DNA of 64,000 nucleotides, taken from contig JAGAJN010000016.1 in assembly GCA_017828975.1 (NCBI GenBank), forward strand, positions 1 to 64,000, read 5' to 3'. Both the position numbers and the translations under genes were made by a program. This stretch comes from Oscillospiraceae bacterium. GTDB taxonomy: Bacteria; Bacillota; Clostridia; Oscillospirales; Ruminococcaceae. Under the pieces are notes generated by a model. The model had not been told where the DNA came from, did no database searches, and saw nothing but the letters and a program-made list of their open reading frames with translations. Position 1 is the first letter of the stretch, and every line of letters begins with the position of its first letter. Below are positions 42,232-51,010 of the stretch, one piece after another.

Positions 42232-42696
42232 ATGGACGAACAGATAAAAAAAGTTTCAGACTCCGCAACGGAACAATGCTACATCGTAATGCCCAAAGAC
42301 GCCAACGGCAGCGGCAGACTTTTCGGCGGCAGACTGCTTGAATGGATGGATTTAGCCGCTGCCATAACCGCCAGACGTCACGCAGGCAGGGAAGTAACGA
42401 CAGCCGCAATTGACAGCATCAGCTTCAAAGCGCCCGCCCATGTCGGTGACACGGTAGTTATCGGCGCACGGGTGACATATGTGGGACGCACTTCAATGGA
42501 GATACGCACTGAGGCATATGTTGAAAGCCTTGACGGAGAACGTTCCTTGATAAACACCGCCTATTTTATCCTTATCGCACTTGACAAAAACGAAAAGCCC
42601 TGTCCCGTGCCGAGGATAATTCCCGAAACGGAGCAGGAACGTGCCGACTACAACGCAGCTGCCGAACGAAAACATAATAGAAAGAAATCCACCTAA
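42232..42696 (+). CDS. Hotdog-fold acyl-CoA thioesterase
   Basis: A 154-residue acyl-CoA hydrolase of the YciA/YkhA type. The hotdog helix starts at GGRLLEWMDLAAAITARRH, with the active-site Asp in WMD, and SFKAPAHVGDTV, VGRTSMEIRTE follow as expected. The last 30 residues are charged. It would free CoA from acyl-CoAs. AAAGCGAGGAT lies before the ATG. It is a single-gene unit with a terminator. Confidence 0.88.
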   Translation: MDEQIKKVSDSATEQCYIVMPKDANGSGRLFGGRLLEWMDLAAAITARRHAGREVTTAAIDSISFKAPAHVGDTVVIGARVTYVGRTSMEIRTEAYVESLDGERSLINTAYFILIALDKNEKPCPVPRIIPETEQERADYNAAAERKHNRKKST

Positions 42697-42726
42697 CAAC
42701 TGTTAGGTAATATTAGAAAAAGCAAT

Positions 42727-42756
42727 GCCGTCGGTCTTGAAGTTAAAACCGACGGC
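42727..42756. terminator. Bidirectional terminator (thioesterase / aldo-keto reductase)
   Basis: GCCGTCGGT pairs with ACCGACGGC, loop of 12. The minus strand continues with GCTTTTTC, a better tail than on plus (ATTCTATTT). Confidence 0.7.
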
Positions 42757-42779
42757 GTATTCTATTTAATATGTAACGC

Positions 42780-43910
42780 TTAGCCCGTGACCTTTGCTGT
42801 CATCTCTGCCAGTCTTGCGGGAATGTCAATATGCTGAGGACAATGCTCTGCACATTTGCCGCAGGAAACGCATTGGTCGGGAGCGCATTTGTCCTTGCGA
42901 AGCTCAGCATATTCATCGCACAGATGCCACTTGTCAAGGCTCTTTGCATAGTCGTTCCACTTAACGAACGCCTTGGGAATGTCAACGCCCATGGGACAGT
43001 CCATGCAATAGCGGCAGCCTGTGCAGGGGACAGCCATGCTTTTGCTGTAAACCTTAGCAGCCCTGAAAAGCATCTCGTTTTCGTCATTGGTTAGTGCTTT
43101 GAAATCGGTCGTTGTGGAGATATTGTCCCGAAGCTGCTCCATATTGGACATACCGCTGAGAACGGTCAGCACGCCCTCCTTTGATGCGGCAAAACGGATA
43201 GCCCATGATGCAATCGATTTATTTGGCTCGGCTGCTTTGAGAATTGCATTGGCTTCATCGCCCAGATCTGCAAGTGCGCCGCCTCTGACAGGTTCCATAA
43301 TAATTGCGGGAATGCCTTTGCTTTCGAGTATCTCATACTGACGCTTTGCATTCTGATAGTCCCAGTCGAAATAATTCATCTGTATCTGCGCAAAGTCCCA
43401 TTCTTCCGCAGATGCGATCTCCTCCAGAACATCGGGGGAGTCGTGGAAGGAAAATCCGACGTTGATTATCTTGCCCTCTGCCTGCTTACGCTTGACAAAT
43501 TCATATGCGCCGAATTTTTTGCACTTGTCCCAGTTGCCTCTGCCGAGAGAGTGGAGAAGATAGAAGTCGAAGTGATCGGTTTTCAGCTTTTTCAGCTGTT
43601 CCGTAAATATTCTTTCCATATCTTCGGGAGTATCTGCCATCCAAATAGGCAGCTTTGTAGCCAGCATAAAGCTTTCACGGGGGTAGCGGCTGAGAGCTTC
43701 ACCCATAAAGTCCTCCGACTGTCCGTCGTGGTACATATAAGCGGTGTCAAAGTAGTTTATGCCGCTGTTATAGGCTTCATCGACCATTTCAAGGGCTTTT
43801 TCTTTGTCGATTATCCACTTGCCGTCAACCTCGGTCTGAGGAAGGCGCATACAGCCAAGACCCAGTATGGAAACGTTTCTGCCTGTTTTTGCAAAAAGCT
43901 TTGTGTTCAT
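42780..43910 (-). CDS. Aldo/keto reductase with C-terminal 4Fe-4S ferredoxin domain
   Basis: A 376-residue protein. Residues about 1-270 are an aldo/keto reductase barrel: LGLGCMRLP, the catalytic Asp/Tyr in YFDTAYMYHDG, ATKLPIW, FYLLHSLG and SGMSNMEQL. The C-terminal part carries two cysteine motifs, CTGCRYCMDCP and CVSCGKCAEHCP, for two [4Fe-4S] clusters. Such fusions are common in anaerobes; ferredoxin or flavin electrons may be used in place of NADPH. The substrate is unknown. It starts 13 bases after the gene before it. Confidence 0.9.
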   Translation of the reverse strand: MNTKLFAKTGRNVSILGLGCMRLPQTEVDGKWIIDKEKALEMVDEAYNSGINYFDTAYMYHDGQSEDFMGEALSRYPRESFMLATKLPIWMADTPEDMERIFTEQLKKLKTDHFDFYLLHSLGRGNWDKCKKFGAYEFVKRKQAEGKIINVGFSFHDSPDVLEEIASAEEWDFAQIQMNYFDWDYQNAKRQYEILESKGIPAIIMEPVRGGALADLGDEANAILKAAEPNKSIASWAIRFAASKEGVLTVLSGMSNMEQLRDNISTTTDFKALTNDENEMLFRAAKVYSKSMAVPCTGCRYCMDCPMGVDIPKAFVKWNDYAKSLDKWHLCDEYAELRKDKCAPDQCVSCGKCAEHCPQHIDIPARLAEMTAKVTG

Positions 43911-43923
43911 AAGTATCCTCCTA

Positions 43924-44397
43924 CTAATTTATAAAAAGTTCATCATATTCCCAGCTTTCGGGCTTTTCAAAGCGGCTGTCAAACACCTCGAGCATTTCGG
44001 GAGAGATGATATATTGCCTGCCCGGATGTCTTTCGGCTGCTGCATTTCGCTTTTTCAGACGTTTTTTTCGCTCTGCGTCGTCCGATACTATATAAATGCG
44101 CTTCAATTTAATGTTTGCGGCACGGTAAAATTCCTCCGCTTCACGGCGCTGTGCCTTTGTCCAGAAGCCGAAATCCAGAATAACGTCACCGCCCGCAGCG
44201 TTTATATCCAGCGAAAGGTCGTAAAGATAACGATAGCATTTAGCCTGCATTTCATTGTGATGTTCCCCAAGACACTCGTCAAAAAGAGTAAGCATCAGCT
44301 TGTCGCAGGACAGCAGAACGGCAGCACCGTCCTTTTTGAGCCGCCTTGCTATGTAGGTTTTGCCTGAGGCTATTCGCCCGATAAGAATCGTGACCGT
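43924..44397 (-). CDS. P-loop kinase-like (AAA_33) protein with apparent ACG start
   Basis: Reading the frame upstream of the first ATG (44295) reveals the Walker A site IGRIASGKTY and an intact fold, so the ATG-initiated 123-residue version would lack its P-loop. No ATG, GTG or TTG lies between that motif and the upstream TGA. An ACG at 44397 is 9 bases after a perfect AAAGGAG and just where homologues begin (..VTILIG). I annotate 157 residues from ACG. The protein resembles AAA_33/zeta-type small kinases, with DFGFWTKAQR and a basic KKRLKKR lid. Either ACG is used, or the gene is inactivated by an ATG-to-ACG change, or a base is wrong. Confidence 0.65.
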   Translation of the reverse strand, partial: TVTILIGRIASGKTYIARRLKKDGAAVLLSCDKLMLTLFDECLGEHHNEMQAKCYRYLYDLSLDINAAGGDVILDFGFWTKAQRREAEEFYRAANIKLKRIYIVSDDAERKKRLKKRNAAAERHPGRQYIISPEMLEVFDSRFEKPESWEYDELFIN

Positions 44398-44620
44398 AGC
44401 TGTTCACTCCTTTGCTGAAACCGTTTGTCAATATGTTTTTCGTGAAACTGTCCTATAAATTATTTTAAAGAAAATATGGTCCTGTGTCAAGGGGATAGTG
44501 AAAAATAAATATATGTTAAATATTTCCCGTATAAATATCAATATTTGTGTGGTAAAATATCATTTGTATATGTATGTTCGCAACAGGGTATTTTGCGGAC
44601 TATCCGAAAGGATTGATTTT

Positions 44621-45088
44621 ATGAGTATGAAATTTTCTGCACTTCTGAAAACAGAAGCAGGTGTTATCAGCATTACCGAGGAGGACGGAAAGATCTCGGG
44701 AATTGAAATAGGTGCACCTATTGTCAGCTTTTTTATGGCTGAGACCCCTCTGCTGAAGGAGGCTAAAAAGCAGCTTTCCGAGTATTTTGCAGGGAAGAGA
44801 AAGAGCTTTGATCTGCCGCTAAAGCTGGAAGGTACGGATTTTCAGCTTTCTGTCTGGAATGCTCTCAAGGACATTCCCTACGGCGAAACCAGGACCTATA
44901 AGCAGACGGCTGAGATGGCGGGCTGTCCCGGCTCATACAGGGCGGTAGGAACAGCAAACGGCAAAAATCCCATTCCAATAATCATTCCCTGTCATAGGGT
45001 AGTGGCTTCGGACGGTTCTCTTTCGGGTTATGCTCTCGGCACAGAGTTCAAGAAATATCTGCTTGAGCTTGAAGCAAAGAACGCATAA
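44621..45088 (+). CDS. ogt: Methylated-DNA-protein cysteine methyltransferase
   Basis: A 155-residue suicide repair protein that takes the methyl group from O6-methylguanine. The acceptor cysteine is C124 in IIPCHRVV; the helix-turn-helix TYKQTAEMAG, the arginine finger region SYRAVG and the asparagine in NGKNPIP are in place. The N-terminal half is the usual RNase H-like domain. AAAGGA lies 11 bases ahead of the ATG at 44621; longer starts run into non-coding sequence. Single-gene unit. Confidence 0.93.
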   Translation: MSMKFSALLKTEAGVISITEEDGKISGIEIGAPIVSFFMAETPLLKEAKKQLSEYFAGKRKSFDLPLKLEGTDFQLSVWNALKDIPYGETRTYKQTAEMAGCPGSYRAVGTANGKNPIPIIIPCHRVVASDGSLSGYALGTEFKKYLLELEAKNA

Positions 45089-45212
45089 GTCGTGCGGATT
45101 ATACAGAATTTGTTTGCTTATTGGTCATATTTACTTGATATAACAGGCGAAATGTGTGTAAAATCTCTAATAATATCTTGTAAAACGGTGATTAAATCGG
45201 CTTAATTGTTCA

Positions 45213-45241
45213 TTGACTTTTTTTGCTGCAGAGTTTATTAT
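45213..45241 (+). promoter_or_regulatory. Promoter of the liv operon
   Basis: TTGACT at 45213-45218, 17-bp spacer, TATTAT at 45236-45241. The leader is about 60 bases; no T-box is visible. Confidence 0.75.
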
Positions 45242-45310
45242 ATTAGATAAGGAAAGCAAGTTTTTGTTTTCTTTCCGTCATTTTTATTTTTGCTCAGGAG
45301 GTTTATTTCA

Positions 45311-46543
45311 ATGAACAAGTTTACAAAAAAGCTTATGGCACTCGGTCTTTCCGCAATGATGGCCGTACCTTTCCTCACTGCCTGCGGTGGCAGCGAAGGC
45401 GGCTCCGCTTCTGATGGCGGCGATTCTGCAAGTGCTTCGGGCACAGTATTCAAAATCGGCGGTATCGGACCTGTAACAGGCGGTGCTGCTGTTTACGGTC
45501 TGGCTGTTAAGAACGCAGCTGAGATGGCTGTAAAGGAGATCAATGCTGCAGGCGGAATCAACGGCGTTCAGGTAGAATTCAAGTTTGAGGACGACGTTCA
45601 CGATGCAGAAAAGTCTGTAAACGCATACAACACCCTGAAGGACTGGGGTATGCAGATGCTGATGGGTACTGTTACTTCCACACCCTGTCAGGCAGTTGTT
45701 GAGGAAACTCACAAGGACAATATGTTCCAGCTGACTCCTTCCGGCTCTGCTGTTGAAAGCATCAAGTATGACAACGCTTTCAGAGTATGCTTCTCCGATC
45801 CCAACCAGGGACTCGGTTCCGCTAAGTACATAGGCGAGAACGGCCTTGCTTCCAAGGTAGCGGTTATCTACAACAGCTCCGATGTTTATTCTTCCGGTAT
45901 CTACGAGAAGTTCTCTGCTGAGGCTGCAAACCAGCCTTTCGAGATCGTTGCTGCAGAAGCATTTACCGATGACTCCAAGACCGATTTCACCGTACAGCTC
46001 CAGAAGGCTAAGGACGCAGGCGCTGAGCTTGTTTTCCTTCCCATTTACTATCAGGAGGCTTCTCTTATCCTCCAGCAGGCTGCTGCAATGGAATTTGCTC
46101 CCAAGTTCTTTGGCTGCGACGGTCTTGACGGTATCCTGAATGTTGAAAACTTCGACTTGAACCTCACAAAGGACGTTATGCTTCTGACTCCTTTCGCTGC
46201 TGATGCTCAGGACGAAAAGACACAGAAGTTCGTTTCCGATTACCAGGCTGCTTACGGCGATGTTCCCAACCAGTTTGCTGCTGATGCTTACGATGCTATC
46301 TACATCATCAAGGCTGCTGCTGAGAAGGCAGGTATCACACCCGATATGTCTACTTCCGATATGGCTGATGCTATGAAGAAGGCTATGACCGAGATCACCT
46401 TCGATGGTCTTACAGGTGCAGGAATGGTTTGGTCCGCTGACGGTGAGCCCACAAAGGCTCCTAAGGCTGTTGTAATTGCTGTTGAAGAAGTTACAAACGA
46501 CGACGGAACTACCGCACTTGTTGGTTCCTACAAGGCAATGTAA
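45311..46543 (+). CDS. livJ: Branched-chain amino-acid ABC transporter, substrate-binding lipoprotein
   Basis: A 410-residue lipoprotein: signal peptide with lipobox LTAC (C25), a Gly/Ser-rich tether, then a type I periplasmic-binding fold of the Leu/Ile/Val family (FKIGGIGPVTGGAAVYG, AVKEINAAGGINGV, FKFEDDVHDAEKSVN, PNQFAADAYDAIYII). AGGAGG stands before the ATG. Codon use is strongly biased to frequent codons, as expected for the abundant binding protein. Ligand is probably a branched-chain amino acid, though the family also binds amides and short peptides. First gene of livJHMGF. Confidence 0.93.
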   Translation: MNKFTKKLMALGLSAMMAVPFLTACGGSEGGSASDGGDSASASGTVFKIGGIGPVTGGAAVYGLAVKNAAEMAVKEINAAGGINGVQVEFKFEDDVHDAEKSVNAYNTLKDWGMQMLMGTVTSTPCQAVVEETHKDNMFQLTPSGSAVESIKYDNAFRVCFSDPNQGLGSAKYIGENGLASKVAVIYNSSDVYSSGIYEKFSAEAANQPFEIVAAEAFTDDSKTDFTVQLQKAKDAGAELVFLPIYYQEASLILQQAAAMEFAPKFFGCDGLDGILNVENFDLNLTKDVMLLTPFAADAQDEKTQKFVSDYQAAYGDVPNQFAADAYDAIYIIKAAAEKAGITPDMSTSDMADAMKKAMTEITFDGLTGAGMVWSADGEPTKAPKAVVIAVEEVTNDDGTTALVGSYKAM

Positions 46544-46574
46544 TCTGACTTTATAAACTTTTGACCGCATTTGT

Positions 46575-46604
46575 TACCGTCGGCGAGATTTTTCGTCGGC
46601 GGTA
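46575..46604 (+). promoter_or_regulatory. First intercistronic hairpin, livJ-livH
   Basis: TACCGTCGGCGA pairs with TCGTCGGCGGTA (12 bp with two G-U pairs) around GATTTT. It has no T tail, so it may protect the 3' end of the livJ message. Confidence 0.6.
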
Positions 46605-46620
46605 CAGCGGTATATGAAGA

Positions 46621-46660
46621 ACTAAAAATGAAAAGCGCCGAGGAGCTTTTTATTTTTAGT
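46621..46660 (+). terminator. Second intercistronic hairpin, livJ-livH (partial terminator)
   Basis: ACTAAAAATGAAAAGC pairs over 16 bp with GCTTTTTATTTTTAGT (one G-U), loop GCCGAGGA, then TTTTCG. It probably lowers transcription into livH relative to livJ. Confidence 0.7.
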
Positions 46661-46697
46661 TTTTCGTGTAAAAATAATATCGAAACGGGGAATAACT

Positions 46698-47582
46698 ATG
46701 AGCTTTCTTAATCATCTGATAAACGGTTTCAGTCTTGGAAGCGTTTATGCGATCATCGCCCTCGGCTATACTATGGTTTACGGTATAGCAAAAATGCTTA
46801 ACTTCGCCCATGGTGATGTTATAATGGTGGGCGCGTTTGCAGTGTTCATTTCTATGACAAGCATGGGTGCTTCGGCACTGCTCAGCCTTATAATTGCAAT
46901 GGCGGTTTGCACGGCGCTGGGCGTACTTATCGAGAAAGTTGCATATCGCCCCCTGAGAAATGCAAGCTCTTCGCTGGCGGTACTTATTACAGCTATCGGT
47001 GTCAGCTATCTGCTGCAAAATCTTGCGCTGCTTATCTTCGGCGCAGATTCCAAGTCCTTCACCTCTATCGTAAATCTCAAGGCTGTAAAGCTTTTTGACG
47101 GACAGGTATCTATTTCGGGAACTGCGATTGTTACCATCACCGCGTGTATCGTTATAATGGTCGGTCTGACACTTTTCGTAAACAAGACCAAAGCGGGGCA
47201 GGCAATGAAGGCTGTTTCCGAGGACAAGGGTGCGGCACAGCTTATGGGTATCAACGTAAACGCCACTATTTCGCTGACATTCGCTATCGGTTCGGCGCTG
47301 GCGGCTGTTGCGGGTGCGCTTATGTGTTCGGCTTATCCTAACCTGACACCTTATTCGGGAACAATGCCCGGCATAAAGGCGTTCGTTGCGGCGGTTTTCG
47401 GCGGCATCGGTTCGATCCCCGGGGCAATGATAGGCGGACTGCTTATCGGAATTATCGAAAATATCGGCAAGGCGTACATATCCTCTCAGATGGCTGACGC
47501 TATTGTTTTTGCTATCCTCGTTGTTGTTCTTCTGATAAAGCCTACGGGAATCCTCGGAAAGAACATTCAGGAAAAGGTTTAA
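46698..47582 (+). CDS. livH: Branched-chain amino-acid ABC transporter permease LivH
   Basis: A 294-residue permease with about eight membrane helices. Motifs FSLGSVYAIIALGYTMVYG, LNFAHGDVIMVGAF and AVFGGIGSIPGAMIGGLLIG are those of LivH. It pairs with LivM in the membrane channel. The gap of 154 bases from livJ holds two hairpins; livM follows at 15 bases. GGGG precedes the ATG. Confidence 0.95.
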   Translation: MSFLNHLINGFSLGSVYAIIALGYTMVYGIAKMLNFAHGDVIMVGAFAVFISMTSMGASALLSLIIAMAVCTALGVLIEKVAYRPLRNASSSLAVLITAIGVSYLLQNLALLIFGADSKSFTSIVNLKAVKLFDGQVSISGTAIVTITACIVIMVGLTLFVNKTKAGQAMKAVSEDKGAAQLMGINVNATISLTFAIGSALAAVAGALMCSAYPNLTPYSGTMPGIKAFVAAVFGGIGSIPGAMIGGLLIGIIENIGKAYISSQMADAIVFAILVVVLLIKPTGILGKNIQEKV

Positions 47583-47597
47583 GGGGGCTGTGTACAA

Positions 47598-48668
47598 ATG
47601 AAGAAGCTTAGCAAATCTACAAAAAACAGCCTTATCAACTATGGAATGGTCATTGCTCTTTATGTTGTAATAATGATAATCCAGCTTTGCGGCGGACTTT
47701 CAAACTCTATGAAGGGATTCCTTGTACCTGTCTGCATTTACGTTATTATGGCGGTTTCGCTGAACCTCGTTGTCGGTATTTTGGGCGAACTGAGCCTCGG
47801 TCATGCGGGATTTATGTGTATCGGCGCATATTCGGGTGCGATCTTCTCAAAGCTGACTGAGGACACTATCACAGTTGCTCCCATCAGATTTACTATTGCT
47901 ATCATTATCGGTGCTGTATTTGCCGCACTGTTCGGCGCACTTATCGGCATACCTGTTCTCCGATTGAAGGGTGACTACCTCGCTATCGTTACCCTTGCAT
48001 TCGGTGAAATTATCAAAAATCTTGTGAACGTCATTAACTTCGGCGTTGACTCTAACGGTCTGCATTTCTCTCTGAAAAGTGCAATGGATATGGGACTTGC
48101 CGAGGACGGAAAGATCATTATCAAGGGCGCACAGGGCATCTCGGGAACACCGCAGGATTCCAACTTTACCGTTGGCATTATCCTTGTGCTGATAACTCTG
48201 TTTGTTGTGCAGAATCTTGTAAATTCCCGTGACGGACGTGCTATTATGGCTATCAGAGATAACCGTATCGCAGCAGAATCGGTCGGCATCAACATTACCA
48301 AGTACAAGCTGATGGTATTCACTATCTCTGCGGCTCTTGCGGGTGCGGCAGGTGTACTTTACTCTCACAACTTCTCCACTCTGACCTCGGCGGGCGACAA
48401 GTTCAACTACAATGCGTCCATTATGATACTTGTTTACGTTGTTCTCGGTGGTATCGGAAATATCAGGGGTTCGGTCATTGCGGCTGTTATCCTCTATATC
48501 CTCCCCGAAAAGCTGCGTTTCCTCAGCGATTACAGAATGTTGGTTTACGCTGTGGTGCTTATTGTGGTAATGCTCTTTAACTGGTCGCCCAAGGCAAAGG
48601 AATTCAAGGAAATGGTTTCCTATAAGATCAAAGGAATGTTTGCTAAAAAGGAGGAAACTCAGGCATGA
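47598..48668 (+). CDS. livM: Branched-chain amino-acid ABC transporter permease LivM
   Basis: A 356-residue permease of about ten helices with the LivM signatures SLNLVVGILGELSLGHAGFM, LRLKGDYLAIVTLAFGEI and GGIGNIRGSVIAAVILY. It overlaps livG by four bases (ATGA), so translation is coupled. Its start lacks a strong ribosome site beyond GGGGG close to the livH stop. Confidence 0.95.
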   Translation: MKKLSKSTKNSLINYGMVIALYVVIMIIQLCGGLSNSMKGFLVPVCIYVIMAVSLNLVVGILGELSLGHAGFMCIGAYSGAIFSKLTEDTITVAPIRFTIAIIIGAVFAALFGALIGIPVLRLKGDYLAIVTLAFGEIIKNLVNVINFGVDSNGLHFSLKSAMDMGLAEDGKIIIKGAQGISGTPQDSNFTVGIILVLITLFVVQNLVNSRDGRAIMAIRDNRIAAESVGINITKYKLMVFTISAALAGAAGVLYSHNFSTLTSAGDKFNYNASIMILVYVVLGGIGNIRGSVIAAVILYILPEKLRFLSDYRMLVYAVVLIVVMLFNWSPKAKEFKEMVSYKIKGMFAKKEETQA

Positions 48669-49423
48669 ATATGTTAGAGGTAACAAATCTGAGCATTTCC
48701 TTCGGTGGACTCAAAGCTGTTAACGAGTTTAATCTTACGATAAAAAAGGGTCAGCTTTACGGACTTATCGGTCCTAACGGTGCGGGAAAAACCACCGTTT
48801 TCAATCTGCTGACAGGCGTTTACAAGGCTGACACTGGCACTATCGTTCTGGACGGACAGGACCTGGTAAAGCTCAGCACAATCGAGATAAACAAGGCGGG
48901 AATTGCCCGTACATTCCAGAATATCAGACTGTTCAAGGAGCTTACCGTTATTGACAATGTTAAGGTTGGGCTTCACAACGGTACGCCTTACAGCACCTTT
49001 GATGGAATTTTCCGTCTGCCGAAATATTTCAAGGCAGAGAAAGAAATAACCGAAAAGGCTATGGAGCTTTTAAAGGTAATGGGGCTTGAAGCTGAGGCAA
49101 ATTTCACCGCCGCAAATCTCCCTTACGGTAAACAGCGTAAGCTGGAGATCGCCAGAGCGCTGGCGACTTCTCCAAAGCTGCTGCTCTTAGACGAGCCTGC
49201 TGCCGGCATGAACCCCAACGAAACTGCGGAGCTGATGAACACTATCCGCTTTGTAAGAGATAATTTCGATATGACCATTCTGCTTATCGAACACGATATG
49301 AAGCTTGTTTCGGGTATCTGTGAGGAGGTCACTGTGCTGAACTTCGGTACTGAGCTTACTCATGGTATCACGGCGGACGTCCTCAACGACGAGCGTGTTA
49401 TCAAAGCTTATCTCGGAGATTAA
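48665..49423 (+). CDS. livG: Branched-chain amino-acid ABC transporter ATPase LivG
   Basis: A 252-residue ABC ATPase: Walker A GPNGAGKTT, the LivG-type signature LPYGKQRKLEIARAL in place of LSGGQ, Walker B LLLLDEPAAGMNP and the His-loop IEHDM. Overlaps livM by four bases. Confidence 0.95.
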   Translation: MNMLEVTNLSISFGGLKAVNEFNLTIKKGQLYGLIGPNGAGKTTVFNLLTGVYKADTGTIVLDGQDLVKLSTIEINKAGIARTFQNIRLFKELTVIDNVKVGLHNGTPYSTFDGIFRLPKYFKAEKEITEKAMELLKVMGLEAEANFTAANLPYGKQRKLEIARALATSPKLLLLDEPAAGMNPNETAELMNTIRFVRDNFDMTILLIEHDMKLVSGICEEVTVLNFGTELTHGITADVLNDERVIKAYLGD

Positions 49424-49442
49424 CAGGAGGACGGTGCGGAAT

Positions 49443-50153
49443 ATGGCAATGCTTACAATAAAGGATCTTGAGGTTTATTACGGTGTTATCAATGCTGTCA
49501 AGGGCATATCCTTCGAGGTTAATCAGGGAGAAATTATTGCTCTTATCGGCGCAAACGGTGCAGGAAAGACCACTATCCTCCATACTATAACGGGACTTAT
49601 CCAGGCGAAAAGCGGCAGCATAGAGTTTGAAGGCAAGGAGCTGACCAAGACTCCCGCCCATAAAATCGTATCTCTCGGAATGGCTCACGTTCCCGAGGGA
49701 AGAAGAATTTTCCAGCAGCTGACAGTTTACGATAATCTTAAAATGGGTGCATACACCCGTAAGGATAAAAAGGAGATCGCCGATACACTTGAAATGGTGT
49801 ACAAGCGTTTTCCCAGACTGCTTGAAAGAAAGAATCAGATAGCGGGAACGCTTTCGGGCGGTGAACAGCAGATGCTTGCAATGGGCAGGGCACTTATGTC
49901 CCACCCCAGCATTATCCTTATGGACGAGCCTTCTATGGGACTTTCTCCGCTGTATGTTTCCGAGATATTCGACATTATTAAGGAGATAAACAAGAGCGGA
50001 ACAACAGTGCTTCTCGTTGAACAGAACGCTAAGAAGGCGCTTTCCATCGCAAACAGGGCATATGTACTTGAAACAGGAAAGATAGTCCTTTCGGGCGATG
50101 CAAATGAACTGATGAACGATGATTCCGTAAAGAAGGCTTATCTCGGAGAATAA
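49443..50153 (+). CDS. livF: Branched-chain amino-acid ABC transporter ATPase LivF
   Basis: A 236-residue ABC ATPase: Walker A GANGAGKTT, signature LSGGEQQMLAMGRAL, Walker B IILMDEPSMGLSP and VEQNAKKAL. The ATG at 49443 has AGGAGG about 12 bases ahead; an in-frame ATG two codons later is possible. Last gene of the liv operon. Confidence 0.95.
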   Translation: MAMLTIKDLEVYYGVINAVKGISFEVNQGEIIALIGANGAGKTTILHTITGLIQAKSGSIEFEGKELTKTPAHKIVSLGMAHVPEGRRIFQQLTVYDNLKMGAYTRKDKKEIADTLEMVYKRFPRLLERKNQIAGTLSGGEQQMLAMGRALMSHPSIILMDEPSMGLSPLYVSEIFDIIKEINKSGTTVLLVEQNAKKALSIANRAYVLETGKIVLSGDANELMNDDSVKKAYLGE

Positions 50154-50206
50154 GCTTGGGCATAAAACACAGCATTCTATAATATAGTCAAATAAGAGGT
50201 GTGTTT

Positions 50207-50827
50207 ATGGATAATTTTGTCATTACCATCGCAAGAGGATACGGCAGCGGCGGCAGACAGATAGGCAAAAAGCTGGCTGAGCGTCTTCAAGTGAAATTCT
50301 ATGATAAAGAGCTTTTGAAGCTTGCTTCCGAAAAAAGCGGCATTAAGGAGGAACTTTTCGGCGAGGTTGACGAGAAGGCGAAGGGCGGACTTTTCAGCCG
50401 TCCCAAGGTGTATACGGGAGAGATAATCCCGCCGACCGACAGGAAATTCGTTTCCGACGAAAACCTGTTTAACTATCAGGCTGAAATTATCAGAGAGCTT
50501 GCCGCTAAAGAATCCTGCGTTATCGTGGGACGGTGCGCTGATTTTGTTTTAAAGAATTATGTCAATGTTCTGAGCGTTTTTATCTGGGCTGATAAGGACA
50601 GCTGCGTGAAAAATGTTCTGAAATACACCGATGTGACCGATGATATCGAAGCGCTTATCAACAAAATCGACAAGGAAAGAAGCGCTTACTACAAATCCCA
50701 TACAGGCAGGGAATGGACAGACATTCGCAACTACGATCTTTGCCTTAACACAGGTGACATCGGCATTGACAAGTGCGTTGATATTATATGCGATTATCTG
50801 AAAATTTCGGGAATAGAGAAACAGTAA
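50207..50827 (+). CDS. Cytidylate kinase-like family protein
   Basis: A 206-residue P-loop kinase of the cytidylate kinase-like family. The N-terminus VITIARGYGSGGRQIGKKLAERL is its hallmark P-loop; the CMP-kinase-like lid and the Asp in YDKELL are present, and IVGRCADFVL is another family motif. The substrate is not known; true Cmk is usually encoded elsewhere. ATG at 50207 has GAGG seven bases ahead; a GTG at 50201 is too close. It follows livF by 53 bases and may be read through. Confidence 0.85.
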   Translation: MDNFVITIARGYGSGGRQIGKKLAERLQVKFYDKELLKLASEKSGIKEELFGEVDEKAKGGLFSRPKVYTGEIIPPTDRKFVSDENLFNYQAEIIRELAAKESCVIVGRCADFVLKNYVNVLSVFIWADKDSCVKNVLKYTDVTDDIEALINKIDKERSAYYKSHTGREWTDIRNYDLCLNTGDIGIDKCVDIICDYLKISGIEKQ

Positions 50828-50881
50828 ATGTAAATAAAATGTGAATTTTGAATTAATTCACGGACAAATTTGCTTTTGCTC

Positions 50882-50910
50882 TTGTAATTTCTGAAAGAGT
50901 ATGTTATAAT
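50882..50910 (+). promoter_or_regulatory. Promoter of the lactate/malate dehydrogenase gene
   Basis: TTGTAA at 50882-50887, 17-bp spacer, TATAAT at 50905-50910 with an extended TGT. The leader of about 94 bases contains a small CCGCA/TGCGG hairpin. Confidence 0.75.
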
Positions 50911-51010
50911 ATTAACAATCGGGGAAGGTGTTCGGAAATAGCGTCGAATGCCAAACCGACCGCAGCTTGCGGTAAAGGTAGTATATGATTTTAAATTGGA
51001 GGAAGTTTGT

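Noticed and set aside
42080-42232. CIRCE or CtsR site before clpB
   Set aside because: No TTAGCACTC-N9-GAGTGCTAA-like or GGTCAAA heptad repeats are visible on either strand.
45088-45310. Possible T-box or amino-acid riboswitch before the liv operon
   Set aside because: The leader after the predicted start is only about 60 bases and lacks a T-box sequence or specifier stem.
45308-46570. A 420-codon open frame on the minus strand opposite livJ
   Set aside because: Antisense shadow of a highly codon-biased gene; Ser/Cys-rich product without recognisable domain.
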